Source of the DNA: JBAYDV01 sp041672845
GTDB lineage: Bacteria > Bacteroidota > Bacteroidia > Bacteroidales > UBA932
Length of the DNA: 64,000 nucleotides
Reading direction: 5' to 3'
NCBI GenBank assembly: GCA_041672845.1
Contig: JBAYYV010000002.1
Coordinates: 248,001 to 312,000, forward strand
Positions 16,904-25,703 of the stretch are shown here, piece after piece; position 1 is the stretch's first letter; each line of letters opens with the position of its first letter. The notes beneath the pieces are model-generated. The model did no database searches. It was not told the origin of the DNA and saw only the letters and a list, made by a program, of their open reading frames with translations. A program made the translations under genes and the position numbers.

Positions 16904-18628
16904 ATGAGTGTTGTTCTTAGTGTTTTAAGCCTTATAGGAGCTCTTGGACTTTTTTTGTTCGGAATGACTATGATGAGCGAGGCATTACAAAAAGTAGCAG
17001 GAGATAAGCTAAGAAATATCCTAAATGCTATGACTTCTAATCCTTTAAAGAGGATTCTTACTGGTGCCGGTATAACTGCTATTATCCAATCTTCAAGTGC
17101 TACTACTGTAATGGTAGTTAGTTTCGTCAGTGCAGGTCTTCTTTCTTTAACTCAGTCTGTGGGAGTTATTATGGGAGCCAATATAGGTACTACTGTAACT
17201 GCATGGTTAATCGCGCTCTTAGGATTTAAAGCTGATATCTCTATTATTTCTCTTCCTTTAATAGGTGTGGGTTTTTTCTTTATGATGATGAAACGTCAGA
17301 AAAAGAAAAACATTGGAGAATTAATTATTGGGTTTGCTTTATTATTTCTAGGCTTAAGTTTAATGAAAACTTTTGTGCCTGACATCAATTCTCACCCAGA
17401 GGCTTTAGCAGTAGTTACTAGATGGACAGGTTGGGGATTTTGGTCAATATTGACATTTGTAGGTATAGGGACATTGTTAACTATAATATTACAATCTTCT
17501 AGTGCTACTATGGCATTAACCTTAGTTATGTGTAATTTCGGTTGGATTCCTTTCGAAATGGCAGCTGCTATGGTTTTAGGTGAAAATATTGGTACTACGA
17601 TTACTGCAAATATAGCAGCATCTGTCGCGAGTACGAATGCTAAAAGAGCTGCACGGGCCCATTCTATATTTAACTTATTTGGGGTATTTTGGGTTCTTAT
17701 ATTATTTCATCCATTCTTATTATTAGTTTCTAAAATTATAGTAGGATTAGGGGGTATGGATCCTTTTGATATGGAAATTATAAGAGCTACGGGTAAAACA
17801 GAAACTCTTTTATATTCTGTAGCTATGGTGCATACATTATTTAATGTGATAAATTCAGGTTTATTAGTGGGATTTACACCACTGATAGTTAAAATCGTTA
17901 AATGGTTAGTTAAGAATAAACCGGACGATGAAATGGTTAGACTTAAATTCATTGAAGGTGGTATTTTAAGTACTGCAGAGTTATCTTTATCACAAGCGGC
18001 TAAAGAAATTGAACATTTTACTAGAATAGTTAAGAAACAATTCATCTATGCCAGTGAATGCTATGATTTAGTCGATGATGATAAGAAGTTTGAACCTTTG
18101 TTTAATAAAGTAGAAAAATATGAGGAGATCACTGATAATATAGAATTAGAAATAGCTAAGTATCTTCAACATATCAGCGAAACACCATTATCTAAGGAAA
18201 GTTCTAATAGAATTCAATCTATGTATACTATTATTAATGAATTAGAAAGTATAGGTGATTCGAATTATAATATAGTCAGAATATTAAATAGAATGAACGC
18301 TCATCATGAAAAATTCACTGAAGATCGTCAGCAAAAACTTATTAAAATGTCTAATTTAGTATTGCGAGATATAAATGTTATGATAGAAAATGTTTCGCTT
18401 GGGTATTCTAAAATTAAAGACATTAACAATGCCAAAACTATAGAAAAATCTATTAATGAATATAGAAATATATTAAAAGAAGATCATATGAATAATATAT
18501 CTACAGATGAAAATCTATATATGAAAGGTATTTATTATATGGATTTAATCACTGAATATGAAAGAATAGGAGATTATTTAATTAATATCTCAGAAGCTAT
18601 AGAAGAATTAATGAATAGAAAAGATTAG
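16904..18628 (+). CDS. Na+/phosphate cotransporter family protein
   Basis: This 574-aa NptA/YjbB-type transporter has two inverted Na/Pi-cotransporter repeats, each with the QSSSATT signature: IIQSSSATTVMVVSF (about 61-75) and IILQSSSATMALTL (about 196-209). GANIGTTVTAW and GENIGTTITAN are the matching motifs after each repeat. About eight to ten TM segments occupy residues 1-345. The remaining residues (about 350-574) form a PhoU-like helical domain thought to regulate transport. Sodium-coupled phosphate uptake is the family role. No pho regulator or pst genes lie nearby. Its stop codon overlaps the stop of the convergent thioredoxin-like gene. Confidence 0.92.
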   Translation: MSVVLSVLSLIGALGLFLFGMTMMSEALQKVAGDKLRNILNAMTSNPLKRILTGAGITAIIQSSSATTVMVVSFVSAGLLSLTQSVGVIMGANIGTTVTAWLIALLGFKADISIISLPLIGVGFFFMMMKRQKKKNIGELIIGFALLFLGLSLMKTFVPDINSHPEALAVVTRWTGWGFWSILTFVGIGTLLTIILQSSSATMALTLVMCNFGWIPFEMAAAMVLGENIGTTITANIAASVASTNAKRAARAHSIFNLFGVFWVLILFHPFLLLVSKIIVGLGGMDPFDMEIIRATGKTETLLYSVAMVHTLFNVINSGLLVGFTPLIVKIVKWLVKNKPDDEMVRLKFIEGGILSTAELSLSQAAKEIEHFTRIVKKQFIYASECYDLVDDDKKFEPLFNKVEKYEEITDNIELEIAKYLQHISETPLSKESSNRIQSMYTIINELESIGDSNYNIVRILNRMNAHHEKFTEDRQQKLIKMSNLVLRDINVMIENVSLGYSKIKDINNAKTIEKSINEYRNILKEDHMNNISTDENLYMKGIYYMDLITEYERIGDYLINISEAIEELMNRKD

Positions 18629-19572
18629 TTAGAATTTTTTGTAAAATAATTAGTAACAGAGACGGGTAAAGCATCTTTCATTATTACTCGTTTTTCTTTA
18701 TCTAATAAATAAATAGTCGGTATTGCTCTAATATTATAAAGCTTATTTAATTTAATAACTTGATTTGGATTATAAGCGTTAACCCAATTTTTAGGATAAA
18801 TAGACATATATTTAAACCAATAATCTAGATTTTCATCAATATATATATTGAGAAAAGATAATTTTTTAGAGGCTATTAGGGAATTAATGATATCTGAAGA
18901 ATGGAAATATTCAATAATTTGTTTACAAGAGGAACATTCAGGATTTGAGAAAAATACAAGAGTGTAATCTGTCCTGACGGCAATAAGAGATTTAGTCATA
19001 CCGTTTTTAGTAGTGAATTTAAAATTAATGGCTTTTTCCCCTAATCTATTTTTAGATACATCAGCCAAATCTATTTTATAAGATTCTTTAAGAGTTTTGT
19101 TTTTAGTGAATTTTATAGCAGTTTCTAAAACTGGAAGATATAATTCTTCATTTCTAGTATTAGATGATACATTATATATGGTTTGTTCGGAAAGAGTAAA
19201 ATAATATTCCCATACTCTAGAAATACTATCTTCTGTTTTTAGATTACTTAAAAGTTTGCAAGTATTTAGTTGTGCTTGAAAAGCCATTTTTGGAGGAATA
19301 GAATTTAATATGTTAATATATTGAGTAAAAGCACGATTAAAATCATTTTTAGTAATACCTCCTATATAATTAGTGTCTTTTGAAAATGTTTTAGTGGAAT
19401 CACAGTATCCTTGCCAATAGTTTAAGGCTACATAAGTATATGCTTTCTGTTCTGAATTAATATAGAAAGGAGTTTTTACATAAGGAAAGGATTTAGCTGG
19501 GATTTGTTTCATCTGATTATTACATCCAATAATTAGAAAACAAATCCATAGAAGAAAAAAGATTTTTTTCAT
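18625..19572 (-). CDS. DUF5106 + thioredoxin-like lipoprotein
   Basis: This is a 315-aa exported lipoprotein. The signal peptide ends in the lipobox LIIGC, with Cys17 lipidated. Residues 45-165 match the DUF5106 helical domain common in Bacteroidetes thioredoxin-like lipoproteins. Residues 175-310 form a thioredoxin-like fold with NPECSSCKQII near 212-222, whose CxxC is CSSC, and the cis-proline region IRAIPTIYLLDKE near 282-294. A periplasmic disulfide or thiol redox role fits, but the partner is unknown. tRNA-Gln lies just upstream on the same strand with 11 bp between, so the two may share a transcript. Confidence 0.85.
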   Translation of the reverse strand: MKKIFFLLWICFLIIGCNNQMKQIPAKSFPYVKTPFYINSEQKAYTYVALNYWQGYCDSTKTFSKDTNYIGGITKNDFNRAFTQYINILNSIPPKMAFQAQLNTCKLLSNLKTEDSISRVWEYYFTLSEQTIYNVSSNTRNEELYLPVLETAIKFTKNKTLKESYKIDLADVSKNRLGEKAINFKFTTKNGMTKSLIAVRTDYTLVFFSNPECSSCKQIIEYFHSSDIINSLIASKKLSFLNIYIDENLDYWFKYMSIYPKNWVNAYNPNQVIKLNKLYNIRAIPTIYLLDKEKRVIMKDALPVSVTNYFTKNSN

Positions 19573-19583
19573 AAGATAAATAG

Positions 19584-19654
19584 TTGAGATACCAAGATTC
19601 GAACTTGGGCTGACAGAATCAAAATCTGTAGTGCTGCCATTACACCATATCTCA
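19584..19654 (-). tRNA. tRNA-Gln (anticodon UUG)
   Basis: This is a 71-nt cloverleaf on the minus strand. The acceptor stem pairs TGAGATA with TATCTCA. The D-arm region is GTGTAATGGCAGCAC. The anticodon arm ACAGA-TTTTGAT-TCTGT places TTG at positions 34-36. The T-arm CCAAG-TTCGAAT-CTTGG is perfect. The discriminator base is A, and CCA is not encoded (ACT follows). No other tRNA was found in the window. Confidence 0.97.
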
Positions 19655-19721
19655 ATTTTAAGACTGCAAATATATGCAAAATTTTCTAAAAATGAAATTA
19701 TCTCATTTTTTTGAAATTAAA

Positions 19722-20192
19722 TTATCGTATTTTTTTAAAGAACTCTGTAACTAGATTACTGCATTCTTTTTCTAATATTCCTGAAATAACATTTGTCTTA
19801 TTATGGATTAAACTAGGATGAAATATAGAGAATCCACGTTTTGGATCTTTTACTCCATATACTATATTCTTAATTTGAGCCCAAGCTAAAGCTCCAGCAC
19901 ACATAGGACAAGGTTCCACTGTTACATATAAAGTGCATTGAGTCAAGTATTTACCTCCTAAATAATCAGCAGCCATAGTGATAGCTTGCATTTCAGCATG
20001 TGCTGTGGGATCATGAAGTCTTTCAGTAAGATTATGAGCTCGTGCTATTATCTGATCTTCACATACTATTACAGCTCCTATAGGTATTTCTTTGTCTAAA
20101 AGAGCTTTAGTAGCTTCTTTTAAAGCCTCTTTCATATATTTTTCATGATTAATGTTGTGTTTTTTCTCCATTTTTATAGTGCTATTATTCAT
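19722..20192 (-). CDS. TadA-like nucleoside/tRNA adenosine deaminase
   Basis: This 156-aa zinc cytidine/deoxycytidylate deaminase-family enzyme has the catalytic HAE in DPTAHAEMQAITMAA (about 62-76) and the second zinc motif PCPMCAGALAWAQI (about 94-107). The closing region YGVKDPKRGFSIFH fits TadA-type tRNA adenosine deaminases, which make inosine at the wobble base of tRNA-Arg(ACG). Bacteroidetes also carry guanine-deaminase-like paralogues, so I give no symbol. The first ATG gives an extended N-terminus; the ATG at residue 8 (20171) or residue 20 may be the true start. tRNA-Gln follows on the same strand. Confidence 0.88.
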   Translation of the reverse strand: MNNSTIKMEKKHNINHEKYMKEALKEATKALLDKEIPIGAVIVCEDQIIARAHNLTERLHDPTAHAEMQAITMAADYLGGKYLTQCTLYVTVEPCPMCAGALAWAQIKNIVYGVKDPKRGFSIFHPSLIHNKTNVISGILEKECSNLVTEFFKKIR

Positions 20193-20230
20193 AATTATTC
20201 TGAGTATTAAATGTGTTATTACAAATATAG

Positions 20231-20243
20231 TGACAAATTGTCA
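20231..20243 (+). repeat. Perfect 13-nt palindrome upstream of groES
   Basis: TGACAA-A-TTGTCA is an exact inverted repeat with a single central base, 10 bp before the sigma-54-like -24 element. It could be an operator or an activator half-site pair. It does not resemble CIRCE. Confidence 0.5.
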
Positions 20244-20253
20244 TAAAATTCAT

Positions 20254-20269
20254 TTGGCATCTATTTTGC
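20254..20269 (+). promoter_or_regulatory. Sigma-54-type (-24/-12) promoter of groES-groEL
   Basis: TTGGCA (20254-20259) and TTGC (20266-20269) match the sigma-54 consensus TTGGCAC-N5-TTGC, with the required 10 nt between the invariant GG and GC. The predicted transcript starts near 20281, about 40 nt before the groES ATG. No CIRCE element and no TAnnTTTG box is present in this gap. The TTGGCA...TGCCAA segment is also a 6-bp inverted repeat, an alternative reading as an operator. Confidence 0.5.
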
Positions 20270-20321
20270 CAATACAATATCTGTAAATGAAAAATTAAAT
20301 AAATATTTAAAATTTAGAAAA

Positions 20322-20591
20322 ATGAATATTAAACCATTAGCAGACAGAGTTCTTATAGAACCCAAAGAGGCTGAAACTAAAACAGCCAGTGGAATTTACA
20401 TCCCTGATACAGCTAAAGAAAAACCACAAGAAGGTAAAGTAGTAGCTATAGGTAAAGGTAAAAAAGATGAACCTATGGAATTAAAAATAGGTGATGTCGT
20501 TTTATATGGCAAGTATGCTGGTACAGAACTTCAAGTAGAAGGAAAAGATTACTTAATGATGCGCCAATCTGATGTATTGGCTATTATGTAA
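20322..20591 (+). CDS. groES: Co-chaperonin GroES
   Basis: GroES is the heptameric lid of the GroEL folding chamber. The 89-aa product is slightly short but complete. It has KPLADRVLIEPKEAE at the N-terminus and the mobile loop KTASGIYIPDTAKEKPQ (about 20-36). GKVVAIGKGKKDE, GDVVLYGKYAGTEL and a C-terminal LMMRQSDVLAIM complete the fold. It lies 37 nt upstream of groEL in the usual operon order. Regulation probably runs through the sigma-54-like promoter described just upstream rather than through HrcA/CIRCE. Confidence 0.98.
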   Translation: MNIKPLADRVLIEPKEAETKTASGIYIPDTAKEKPQEGKVVAIGKGKKDEPMELKIGDVVLYGKYAGTELQVEGKDYLMMRQSDVLAIM

Positions 20592-20628
20592 TATTGTTTA
20601 TAAATAAAAAAAATAAAAAATACATAAA

Positions 20629-22260
20629 ATGGCAAAAGAAATAAAATTTAGTATGGAAGCTCGCAACCTTATGAAAGAGGGTGCTGATGCTTTAGCAAAT
20701 GCTGTAAAAATAACACTTGGACCAAAAGGTAGAAACGTAGTTATAGATAAGAAATTTGGTGCTCCACAAGTAACGAAAGATGGTGTAACTGTAGCTAAAG
20801 AAATAGAATTAGCAGACAAATTTCAGAACATGGGAGCTCAGATGGTAAAAGAAGTAGCTTCTAAGACTAATGATCAAGCAGGTGATGGTACTACTACCGC
20901 TACTGTTTTGGCTCAGGAAATAATAAGTGTAGGTCTTAAAAATGTTACAGCTGGTGCGAATCCTATGGATCTTAAACGCGGTATTGACAAAGCTTGTAAT
21001 GCTGTGGTAGCTGATTTGAAGAGACAAACTCAACAAATAGGAGATAATATTGAAAAGATAGAACAAATAGCTACTACTTCTGCTAATAACGATGCTTTCA
21101 TTGGAAAATTAATAGCTGAAGCTATGTCTAAAGTTAAAAAAGAAGGTGTGGTTACAGTAGAAGAAGCTAAAGGAATGGAAACTGAAGTAAAAATAGTAGA
21201 AGGAATGCAATTCGATAGAGGATATATTTCTCCTTACTTTATGACTAATGCTGATAAAATGGAAACAGTATTAGAAAAACCTCAGATTTTAATAACTGAT
21301 AAGAAGATATCTGCAATGAAGGATTTGCTTCCTATTATAGAACCAATAGCACGTGATGGCAAATCTTTATTAATTATAGCTGAAGATGTAGATGGAGAAG
21401 CATTAACTACATTAGTAGTAAATAGACTACGTGGTACTATCAAAGTAGCAGCCGTTAAGGCTCCAGGATTCGGTGATCGTCGTAAAGAAATGTTACAAGA
21501 TATAGCTACATTGACTGGTGGTGTAGTAATTTCTGAAGACAGAGGCTTTACATTAGAAAATACTACTCCTGATATGTTAGGTACTGCAGATAAAGTTTCT
21601 ATTGATAAAGAAAATACTATTATTGTAAATGGTGCAGGAAAGAAAGAAGATATAGCTGAAAGAGTTTCTCAAATCCGTAAACAAATGGAAAAGACTACTT
21701 CAGATTATGACCGTGAAAAATTACAAGAAAGACTTGCTAAATTAGCAGGTGGTGTCGCTGTTTTATATGTAGGTGCAGCTTCTGAAGTAGAAATGAAAGA
21801 AAAGAAAGATAGAGTAGAAGATGCATTGAATGCTACTAGAGCAGCTGTAGAAGAAGGTATTATACCTGGTGGAGGTGTAGCTTTAGTAAGAGCTATCGAA
21901 TGTTTATCTAAGGTTAAGGCTGATAATGAAGACGAACAAACGGGTATTAATATTATTGCTAAGGCTATAGAATCTCCATTAAGAATAATTGTTGAAAATG
22001 CAGGTATGGAAGGTAGTGTAGTCATTAACAAAGTAAATGAAGGTAAAGAAGATTTTGGGTACAATGCTAGAACAAATGTTTATGAAAATTTGTTAAAAGC
22101 AGGGGTCGTAGATCCTACCAAAGTAGCTCGTGTAGCTCTTCAAAATGCAGCTTCAGTAGCAGGAATGTTCTTAACTACAGAATGTATAATGGCTGACAAA
22201 GAAGAAGATCAACCAGCACCTCAAATGCCTATGAATCCAGGAATGGGTGGCATGATGTAA
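20629..22260 (+). CDS. groEL: Chaperonin GroEL
   Basis: This is a 543-aa ATP-dependent group I chaperonin forming the double heptameric ring. Diagnostic stretches include TLGPKGRNVVID (about 30-41), the ATP-binding DQAGDGTTTATVLAQ (about 83-97) and PGFGDRRKEMLQDIA (about 279-293). The protein ends in the GGM-rich tail PMNPGMGGMM, typical of GroEL. There are no anomalies. It is co-transcribed with groES and ends at a strong bidirectional hairpin terminator at 22307-22342. Confidence 0.99.
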   Translation: MAKEIKFSMEARNLMKEGADALANAVKITLGPKGRNVVIDKKFGAPQVTKDGVTVAKEIELADKFQNMGAQMVKEVASKTNDQAGDGTTTATVLAQEIISVGLKNVTAGANPMDLKRGIDKACNAVVADLKRQTQQIGDNIEKIEQIATTSANNDAFIGKLIAEAMSKVKKEGVVTVEEAKGMETEVKIVEGMQFDRGYISPYFMTNADKMETVLEKPQILITDKKISAMKDLLPIIEPIARDGKSLLIIAEDVDGEALTTLVVNRLRGTIKVAAVKAPGFGDRRKEMLQDIATLTGGVVISEDRGFTLENTTPDMLGTADKVSIDKENTIIVNGAGKKEDIAERVSQIRKQMEKTTSDYDREKLQERLAKLAGGVAVLYVGAASEVEMKEKKDRVEDALNATRAAVEEGIIPGGGVALVRAIECLSKVKADNEDEQTGINIIAKAIESPLRIIVENAGMEGSVVINKVNEGKEDFGYNARTNVYENLLKAGVVDPTKVARVALQNAASVAGMFLTTECIMADKEEDQPAPQMPMNPGMGGMM

Positions 22261-22306
22261 TGTGCTTAAAATAAAATAGAGATTAATAAAGTGATTGTCT
22301 ATATAT

Positions 22307-22342
22307 AAAAAGGGCTTGTGGTATTAAACACAAGCCCTTTTT
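22307..22342. terminator. Bidirectional intrinsic terminator after groEL
   Basis: A perfect 14-bp stem (22307-22320 with 22329-22342; core GGGCTTGTG/CACAAGCCC) encloses an 8-nt loop and is flanked by A5 and T5 runs. It works on both strands and can end groESL from the left and the peptidase/PPTase operon from the right. Confidence 0.93.
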
Positions 22343-22372
22343 ATATATTATTAACTATTTAGTTACTAACTA

Positions 22373-23659
22373 TTATTTAGAATATAGCCATTCAGATAAT
22401 TGTCCGTATATAATTTTCTGAGTTTCTTTATTGAAAGTCCTTATTCTAGCTTTATGGCAACCATTAGGCTGAATAAATATCTTAATATTATCTCTATGAA
22501 AATCAGGAACTTGAGCACTTCTCCATGGGTCGTTTTCACCATAGATATAAAGCATATGAGCATCAGTTGTTTTTAAAAATTCAATTACCTTATTATATAA
22601 AGTTATATCAAATGTAAAGTCTTTATCCCTAGGAAGCATTAATTTCCTCATATAATTTTTGGAGGATTTAATAGAAGTATATTTCTTAAAGGGTTCCATA
22701 TCATATCCATAATAACCTAACTCTTTAGCAGCCTGTACATAAAAAGGCGTAAAATAACATTCTTTAACGAAATAACTAGGACCATTAATTTTCATCATAT
22801 AATTATAAATTTCTCTAGTACTAGCGTGGCGATTTGGGATAGTCTTATAATCATTTCCCCATTGCCAGAAAGCAAAAGAAAATTCTAATGTGGTATAATC
22901 AAAAATATCTTCAATAGGTAAATAAAATTGATAATTATTTGCTTTAGCTAATGAATCAAATAGTGGCAACAGTTGTTTTTTATGCCTAAACGTTAAATAC
23001 TGAAAATCTTTAACTGCTTTTCTAGCTTCTGGAGTACCTACGATATTTTCAATAAAAGGTTCGTGACGTCCATCTTCTATGCCTTTATTAAGAGGGGCTA
23101 CATAAGGAACACTAATATCTACATCATTAGGATAATATGTTCTAAAGAAAGTAGATGTTTGACCGCCCTTACTTATGCCAGTAGAAATCCATTTACCTTT
23201 TTTGTATAAAGTTTTAAAAGCTTCTATGATATTGTGCATGTCATTAGCTGCAAATTGTGTAGTAAGATAATCCCAATTTATATTTTTAGGGGTAGATTCT
23301 AAGAAGTATCTATGTTCTACTATGATCATATTAGTATTAAAATGATCAGCGATTTCTTCTTGATAAGAGGGGTTTAGATTACGCTCAGCTCCATAACCCT
23401 CAGTAACTAATAAGACAGAACTATCAGGATGTACATTACAAACTATTACTCTTTGTGTAAAAGTTCCATCTTCAGGATTATTATAATTAATAGGTTGTGT
23501 AAATTTCACAAGATATTTTTCGGCATAATAATCACTTTCAAGGGGAGTTACTTCAGTAACTTGAGGAATCTCGGATAATTGTTCTTTGAATGTTTTAGGC
23601 GTACATGCACTAAAACAAACTATCAGAATAAGTCCGATAAATAAATTAAATTTTTTCAT
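22373..23659 (-). CDS. S37-family serine peptidase, lipoprotein paralogue
   Basis: This 428-aa alpha/beta-hydrolase peptidase is of the S37 (PS-10, tri/tetrapeptidyl aminopeptidase) type; the related S28 family is the alternative. The nucleophile is Ser163 in STGISKGGQTS, the acid is probably Asp377 in YGENDPW, and the base is His402 in PNGCHKA. The signal peptide ends in CFSAC, a lipobox-like motif with Cys19, so it is probably an outer-membrane or periplasmic lipoprotein. It is closely similar along its whole length to the protein at 24340-25626, with a PPTase gene between them. It is probably the last gene of that operon, which ends at the terminator shared with groEL. Peptide release from host or dietary protein is inferred. 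Confidence 0.82.
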   Translation of the reverse strand: MKKFNLFIGLILIVCFSACTPKTFKEQLSEIPQVTEVTPLESDYYAEKYLVKFTQPINYNNPEDGTFTQRVIVCNVHPDSSVLLVTEGYGAERNLNPSYQEEIADHFNTNMIIVEHRYFLESTPKNINWDYLTTQFAANDMHNIIEAFKTLYKKGKWISTGISKGGQTSTFFRTYYPNDVDISVPYVAPLNKGIEDGRHEPFIENIVGTPEARKAVKDFQYLTFRHKKQLLPLFDSLAKANNYQFYLPIEDIFDYTTLEFSFAFWQWGNDYKTIPNRHASTREIYNYMMKINGPSYFVKECYFTPFYVQAAKELGYYGYDMEPFKKYTSIKSSKNYMRKLMLPRDKDFTFDITLYNKVIEFLKTTDAHMLYIYGENDPWRSAQVPDFHRDNIKIFIQPNGCHKARIRTFNKETQKIIYGQLSEWLYSK

Positions 23660-23694
23660 ATGGTTAATTATTAAATTGGTTTAAAAAAAAGTTC

Positions 23695-24333
23695 TTAGTC
23701 TACTAGCCAAACCATTACATGATCTTCTATAAATTCGTACTCTAGTTCAAATTCTTTTTTTTCACCGTCTTGATCTATAAAAGTCGCATCAAATGATCCA
23801 TTGTCATGCACATGAAAATTATCTATTTGAATTTGGTATTGAAAATCTATATTGCTTAATGATAATCTTTTATAAATGGCTTCTTTAGCACACCAATAAA
23901 TAGGTAATTTTTTATTTCTATTTTTTTTACTAATGTCTTCTTTTTCGTCTTCTGACAATGCTCTTTTTTCAGCAGCAGAAAAATCTCTAGTAGTACATTC
24001 AATATCTATTCCTACATCTTTTTCAGGATGAGTAATAATAGCTGCGAAACGATTTGTATGAGTAATACTGATTTCCGTAGGATTATTATTTAAATAAGGT
24101 TTCCCATTATCATGATGTCCTAGATAAACTTTATCTTCAAAAATTTTATTTAAAAGGGCTCTTATAGCTAGTTTTTCTTTTCTTCTAGCTTGACTTTTAA
24201 TAAATTGAAGGTCTTCTAATTCATCATTAGGTATAGGCGAACAGAGTTTAAATAACTCCTTTTCAGATTCTGTTATTTCCCAAACATATATCTGAACACC
24301 ATCATCTAATACTTTTTGTAAATATACTCCCAT
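23695..24333 (-). CDS. 4'-phosphopantetheinyl transferase (Sfp/AcpT type)
   Basis: This 212-aa enzyme transfers the phosphopantetheine arm of CoA to a carrier-protein serine. Motifs of the Sfp-like superfamily are present: GKPYLNN (about 80-86), ISITHTNRFAAIIT (about 91-104), the Mg-binding DVGIDIEC (about 109-116) and WCAKEAIYKRL (about 147-157). No polyketide or peptide synthase and no acp gene lies in the window, so the partner is probably the fatty-acid ACP encoded elsewhere. It sits 6 nt after the upstream peptidase stop and 35 nt before the next peptidase gene, so all three are likely one transcript. Confidence 0.92.
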   Translation of the reverse strand: MGVYLQKVLDDGVQIYVWEITESEKELFKLCSPIPNDELEDLQFIKSQARRKEKLAIRALLNKIFEDKVYLGHHDNGKPYLNNNPTEISITHTNRFAAIITHPEKDVGIDIECTTRDFSAAEKRALSEDEKEDISKKNRNKKLPIYWCAKEAIYKRLSLSNIDFQYQIQIDNFHVHDNGSFDATFIDQDGEKKEFELEYEFIEDHVMVWLVD

Positions 24334-24339
24334 TGATTG

Positions 24340-25626
24340 TTATTTTTTATTATATAGCCAATTCGATAATTGGTTAAATATTATTTTTTGTGTTTTTTCG
24401 TTAAATGTATTTATTCTAGTCTTATGAGATCCATTAGGTTGAATAAATATTTTAATATTTTCTCTGTTAAAATCAGGGATTTTCACAGAAGACCAAGGAT
24501 CATTTTCTCCATAGATGTAAAGCATTTTAGCATCTGTATTTTTTAAGAAATATAATATTTTTTTATATAAAGTATCATCAAACACAAATGATTTTCCCTT
24601 AGGTAATAGTAGTTTATCTAAATAATTATCAGTGTTTTTTATAGATGTATATTTTTTAAAGGGTTTAATGTCATAACCATAATAGCCTAATTCTTTAGCG
24701 GATTGTACAAAAAATGAAGTCGCAGGAGATTCTTTTGCGAAATGTCTAGGGCTATCTACTTGTACTAAATAATTATAAATCTCTCTTGCTGAAGCATTTT
24801 TCTTGGGAATAGTAGTTATATTATATCCCCATTGCCAAAAGGCAAAAGAAAACTCTAGTATAGTATAATCAAATACAACTCTAATAGGTGCATTATAAAA
24901 GTAGTGATTTGCTTTAGATAAAGAGTCTAATAATGGAGTAATTTCCTTTTTATGCTGGAAAGCCATAATTTGAAAATTTTTAACGGCTGATCTAGTTTTT
25001 TTATTACTAGAGGAATCTTTAATAAATAATTCAGGACGTTTGTCTTGAACTGTACGGCAAAGAGGAGCCACATAAGGGACACTAATATCTACATCATTAG
25101 GATAATATAATCTATAGAAAGTAGCAGTTTGTCCACCTTTACTTATTCCTGTTGAAATCCATTTACCTTTATATATCTTTTTAAAAGCCTCTACGATATT
25201 ATGTATATCATTTGCTGAAAATTTAGTGGTAAGGTATTTCCAATCTTTGTTATCTGGGGTAGAATCTGCAAAATATCTATGTTCTATAACTATTAAGTTA
25301 GTATTAAAATGTTTAGCAAGCTCTTCTGTATATGAAGGTCTTAGTGCATAATTAATATCATATCCTTCAGTTACTAATACAGTAGCACTATCAGGATGCA
25401 CATTGCATACTATCACTCTTTGTTCGAAAGTACCTTTTTTAGGGTTATTATAATCTATTAATTGCTGAAATTTAATTACGTATTTTTCAGCAAATTGTTT
25501 ACTCTCTATGATTTTAATTTCAGAAACCTGTGACATTTCTGAAAGTTCTTCTATGAATATTTTAGAGGCATAAGAATTAAAACAAACAATGAAGATAAAA
25601 TTAATTAGCAAGCTAATTTTTTTCAT
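24340..25626 (-). CDS. S37-family serine peptidase, non-lipidated paralogue
   Basis: This 428-aa paralogue of the peptidase at 22373-23659 has the same triad setting: Ser162 in STGISKGGQTA, Asp in YGENDPWSS, His in PNGSHKT. The N-terminus differs in a telling way. CFNSYASK replaces the lipobox, so it has an ordinary signal peptide, probably cut after SYA, and should be free in the periplasm or secreted. It is the first gene of the three-gene operon, with a -7 box at 25654-25661. Tandem duplication with later change of cell location is the simplest reading. Confidence 0.82.
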   Translation of the reverse strand: MKKISLLINFIFIVCFNSYASKIFIEELSEMSQVSEIKIIESKQFAEKYVIKFQQLIDYNNPKKGTFEQRVIVCNVHPDSATVLVTEGYDINYALRPSYTEELAKHFNTNLIVIEHRYFADSTPDNKDWKYLTTKFSANDIHNIVEAFKKIYKGKWISTGISKGGQTATFYRLYYPNDVDISVPYVAPLCRTVQDKRPELFIKDSSSNKKTRSAVKNFQIMAFQHKKEITPLLDSLSKANHYFYNAPIRVVFDYTILEFSFAFWQWGYNITTIPKKNASAREIYNYLVQVDSPRHFAKESPATSFFVQSAKELGYYGYDIKPFKKYTSIKNTDNYLDKLLLPKGKSFVFDDTLYKKILYFLKNTDAKMLYIYGENDPWSSVKIPDFNRENIKIFIQPNGSHKTRINTFNEKTQKIIFNQLSNWLYNKK

Positions 25627-25653
25627 AGATATGATTATATAATTTATATCTCA

Positions 25654-25661
25654 CAAATGTA
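25654..25661 (-). promoter_or_regulatory. -7 box (TACATTTG) for the peptidase/PPTase operon
   Basis: This is a minus-strand TAnnTTTG match 27 nt before the start at 25626. It is back to back with the tyrS box, exactly 12 bp apart. Confidence 0.45.
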
Positions 25662-25673
25662 ATTAAAAATGAT

Positions 25674-25681
25674 TATTTTTG
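25674..25681 (+). promoter_or_regulatory. -7 box (TATTTTTG) for tyrS
   Basis: This is an exact TAnnTTTG match 22 nt upstream of the ATG at 25704. No TTG occurs at the -33 distance. Confidence 0.45.
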
Positions 25682-25703
25682 CTAAATATTTAATATAGTG
25701 AAA

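Noticed and set aside
20193..20321. CIRCE element expected upstream of groES
   Set aside because: No TTAGCACTC-N9-GAGTGCTAA-like repeat is present; the inverted repeats found there have different sequences and spacing.
20809..21066. Minus-strand open frame inside groEL
   Set aside because: It is a shadow of groEL, whose frame is intact and conserved throughout; no promoter or start signal supports it.
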